The notes under the pieces are model-generated. The model was not told the DNA's origin. It worked only from the letters and a program-made list of their open reading frames with translations, and made no database searches. A program made the translations under genes and the position numbers. This document shows, in pieces, positions 51,281 to 51,942 of a stretch of 51,942 nucleotides of DNA; the stretch's first letter is position 1, and every line of letters starts with the position of its first letter. Where the stretch lies: the NCBI RefSeq assembly GCF_039649665.1, contig NZ_JBDJAW010000050.1:1-51942 (forward strand). The letters are read 5' to 3'. Source of the DNA: Microbispora sp. ZYX-F-249. Its GTDB lineage: Bacteria; Actinomycetota; Actinomycetes; Streptosporangiales; Streptosporangiaceae.

Positions 51281-51508
51281 ATGACCATGGGAGTCGACCC
51301 GCGGGACCTGGGCGACGAGGACCTGCTCCGCGAGTTGCGCCACCTGCACGAGACCCGGTCGGAGACGCTCTTCCACGGGTCGGACGACGCGCTGGAGCGC
51401 CACACCTCGCGGACGCAGGAGCTGGAGGGCGAGTACCTCGCACGCTACCCGGACCGGCAGGTCGATCCGGAGCGGCTGCGTGAGGGGGCGAGACAGCGGA
51501 GTGCCTGA
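51281..51508 (+). CDS. Small helical protein, DUF6158-like
   Basis: A 75-residue charged helical protein: GVDPRDLGDEDLLRELRHLH, ETRSETLFHGSDDALERHTS, RTQELEGEYLARYPDRQVDP. The pattern 'DEDLLREL.HLH.TR...L.HGS..AL..HT.R..ELE.EYL.R.P' resembles small actinobacterial proteins annotated DUF6158. Function unknown. GAGGAGGACGTC gives a strong RBS for the ATG at 51281. The following gene starts 8 nt before its stop. Confidence 0.75.
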   Translation: MTMGVDPRDLGDEDLLRELRHLHETRSETLFHGSDDALERHTSRTQELEGEYLARYPDRQVDPERLREGARQRSA

Positions 51509-51746
51509 CGAGAAGAGCCTGGAAGACGCCCAGGAGATGACGACGGCGGAGTTGGCGGTCTACGAGGCCGCCGCCGCCCTGAACGTGAAGGAACAACCGG
51601 CGACCGCCGCCGAGGTCGCGGGCATGACCGGGCTCCCCGAGGACACCGTACGGCGGTGCCTCGACAGCCTGGCCGCAGGCGGCAGGCTGCGGCCCGAAAA
51701 CGGCGCCTACCTGCTCGGCGACCACGACTGGGGGCTCGAATACTGA
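51501..51746 (+). CDS. Small winged-helix-like protein
   Basis: An 81-residue protein: MTTAELAVYEAAAALNVKEQ, PATAAEVAGMTGLPEDTVRR, CLDSLAAGGRLRPENGAYLL. The pattern helix - 'T..EVA..TGL..DTVRR.LD.L...G.L' - matches a winged helix of the MarR/DprA C-terminal sort, so it may bind DNA or a partner. GTG at 51501 overlaps the previous gene's stop. An acidic N-terminus (DEKSLEDAQE) is conserved in form with its small neighbours. It is the last gene before the tandem repeat. Confidence 0.65.
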   Translation: MPDEKSLEDAQEMTTAELAVYEAAAALNVKEQPATAAEVAGMTGLPEDTVRRCLDSLAAGGRLRPENGAYLLGDHDWGLEY

Positions 51747-51813
51747 GCGGTCGGTGCGATCCCTCGTGGGCCCAAGGAGCGGGATCGCTTCGCGCGATTC
51801 CACCGCCGTGAAA

Positions 51814-51942
51814 ACGGGGGGTACGCGCTCAAAGCGGGCGGGTGCTTGGCTTGCGGCTGGTCGGCCGGTGTCCACGGGGGGTACGCGCTCTGAGCGGGCG
51901 GGTGCTTGGCTTGCGGCTGGTCGGCCGGTGTCCACGGGGGGT
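51814..51942. repeat. 60-bp tandem repeat, at least 2.15 copies, running off the window
   Basis: Period exactly 60 bp: 51814-51873 and 51874-51933, plus the start of a third. Copies differ only at 51831-51832 (AA against TG). Units start ACGGGGGGTACGCGCTC and contain GGTGCTTGGCTTGCGGCTGG. The period is 20 codons and one minus-strand frame stays open, giving VDTGRPAASQAPARSERVPP per unit. No homologous element is known to me. It begins 67 bp after the last gene. Confidence 0.85.

Noticed and set aside
51279..51935. A minus-strand frame of 218 codons including the 60-bp repeats
   Set aside because: It runs antisense through two small genes with good ribosome sites. Only the repeat part might be coding, which needs sequence beyond the window.
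51814..51942. CRISPR array
   Set aside because: The whole 60-bp period is repeated with no unique spacers, and no cas gene is present.

Overview
The window is very GC-rich DNA with dense coding, frequent GTG starts, ATGA/GTGA/TGATG gene overlaps and many genes that seem to be leaderless. The gene set points to a filamentous actinomycete, most like Streptosporangiales (Nonomuraea/Microbispora/Streptosporangium type). It includes a Thermobifida-style GH9 cellulase with a CBM3 module, an Scr1/DUF5753 XRE-DUF397 pair with an RsbW-like ATPase, a DUF574 methyltransferase, an MmyB-type regulator, an F420-type luciferase-like enzyme and a complete mreBCD-pbp2-rodA operon. The order is inference from content; no rRNA or tRNA is present to test it. 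I see no tRNA, rRNA, CRISPR array, insertion sequence or prophage.

Layout. 1-13 kb: a secreted cellulase cut by the left edge, DoxX, then small metabolic and regulatory genes (LysR, SnoaL-like, DUF574 methyltransferase, an autoregulated MerR, a DHA2 efflux pump, SDRs, an MmcQ/YjbR protein with a leader ORF, a secreted protein, and an SDR/MmyB regulator divergon around a 25-bp palindrome). 13-25 kb: metE, a NarL-type two-component system, an AhpD-like protein, AraC and an FMN reductase around a 27-bp palindrome, phzF-ackA-methyltransferase, and a CGNR zinc-finger regulator. 25-33 kb: a divergent NAD-dependent DNA ligase, the remains of a methyltransferase gene, then a PP2C phosphatase divergent from an HTH-N6-methylase-specificity fusion followed by a soluble Ser/Thr kinase, facing a DUF2293 zinc-ribbon protein. 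32.6-38.3 kb: the cell-elongation operon mreB-mreC-mreD-pbp2-rodA (minus strand). 38.4-52 kb: a penicillin-recognising lipoprotein, a second NarL-type two-component system, a secreted hydrolase, a PH-domain/arginase-family operon, an LLM oxidoreductase, an MFS transporter with a start-codon hairpin, the RsbW/XRE/DUF397 locus, three small ORFs, and a 60-bp tandem repeat running off the right edge.

The most interesting unit is at 27.7-31.6 kb. A phosphatase and a kinase flank a methylase-like protein that has its own HTH and specificity domains, with no restriction subunit nearby and a shared, overlapping divergent promoter. That suggests a DNA-modification or DNA-binding protein controlled by reversible phosphorylation. 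Other points worth attention are the operator-like palindromes between divergent pairs, a hairpin that pairs a start codon and loops out its ribosome binding site, an upstream ORF coupled to the MmcQ-like gene, and the widespread TANNNT hexamers 6-8 nt before start codons.
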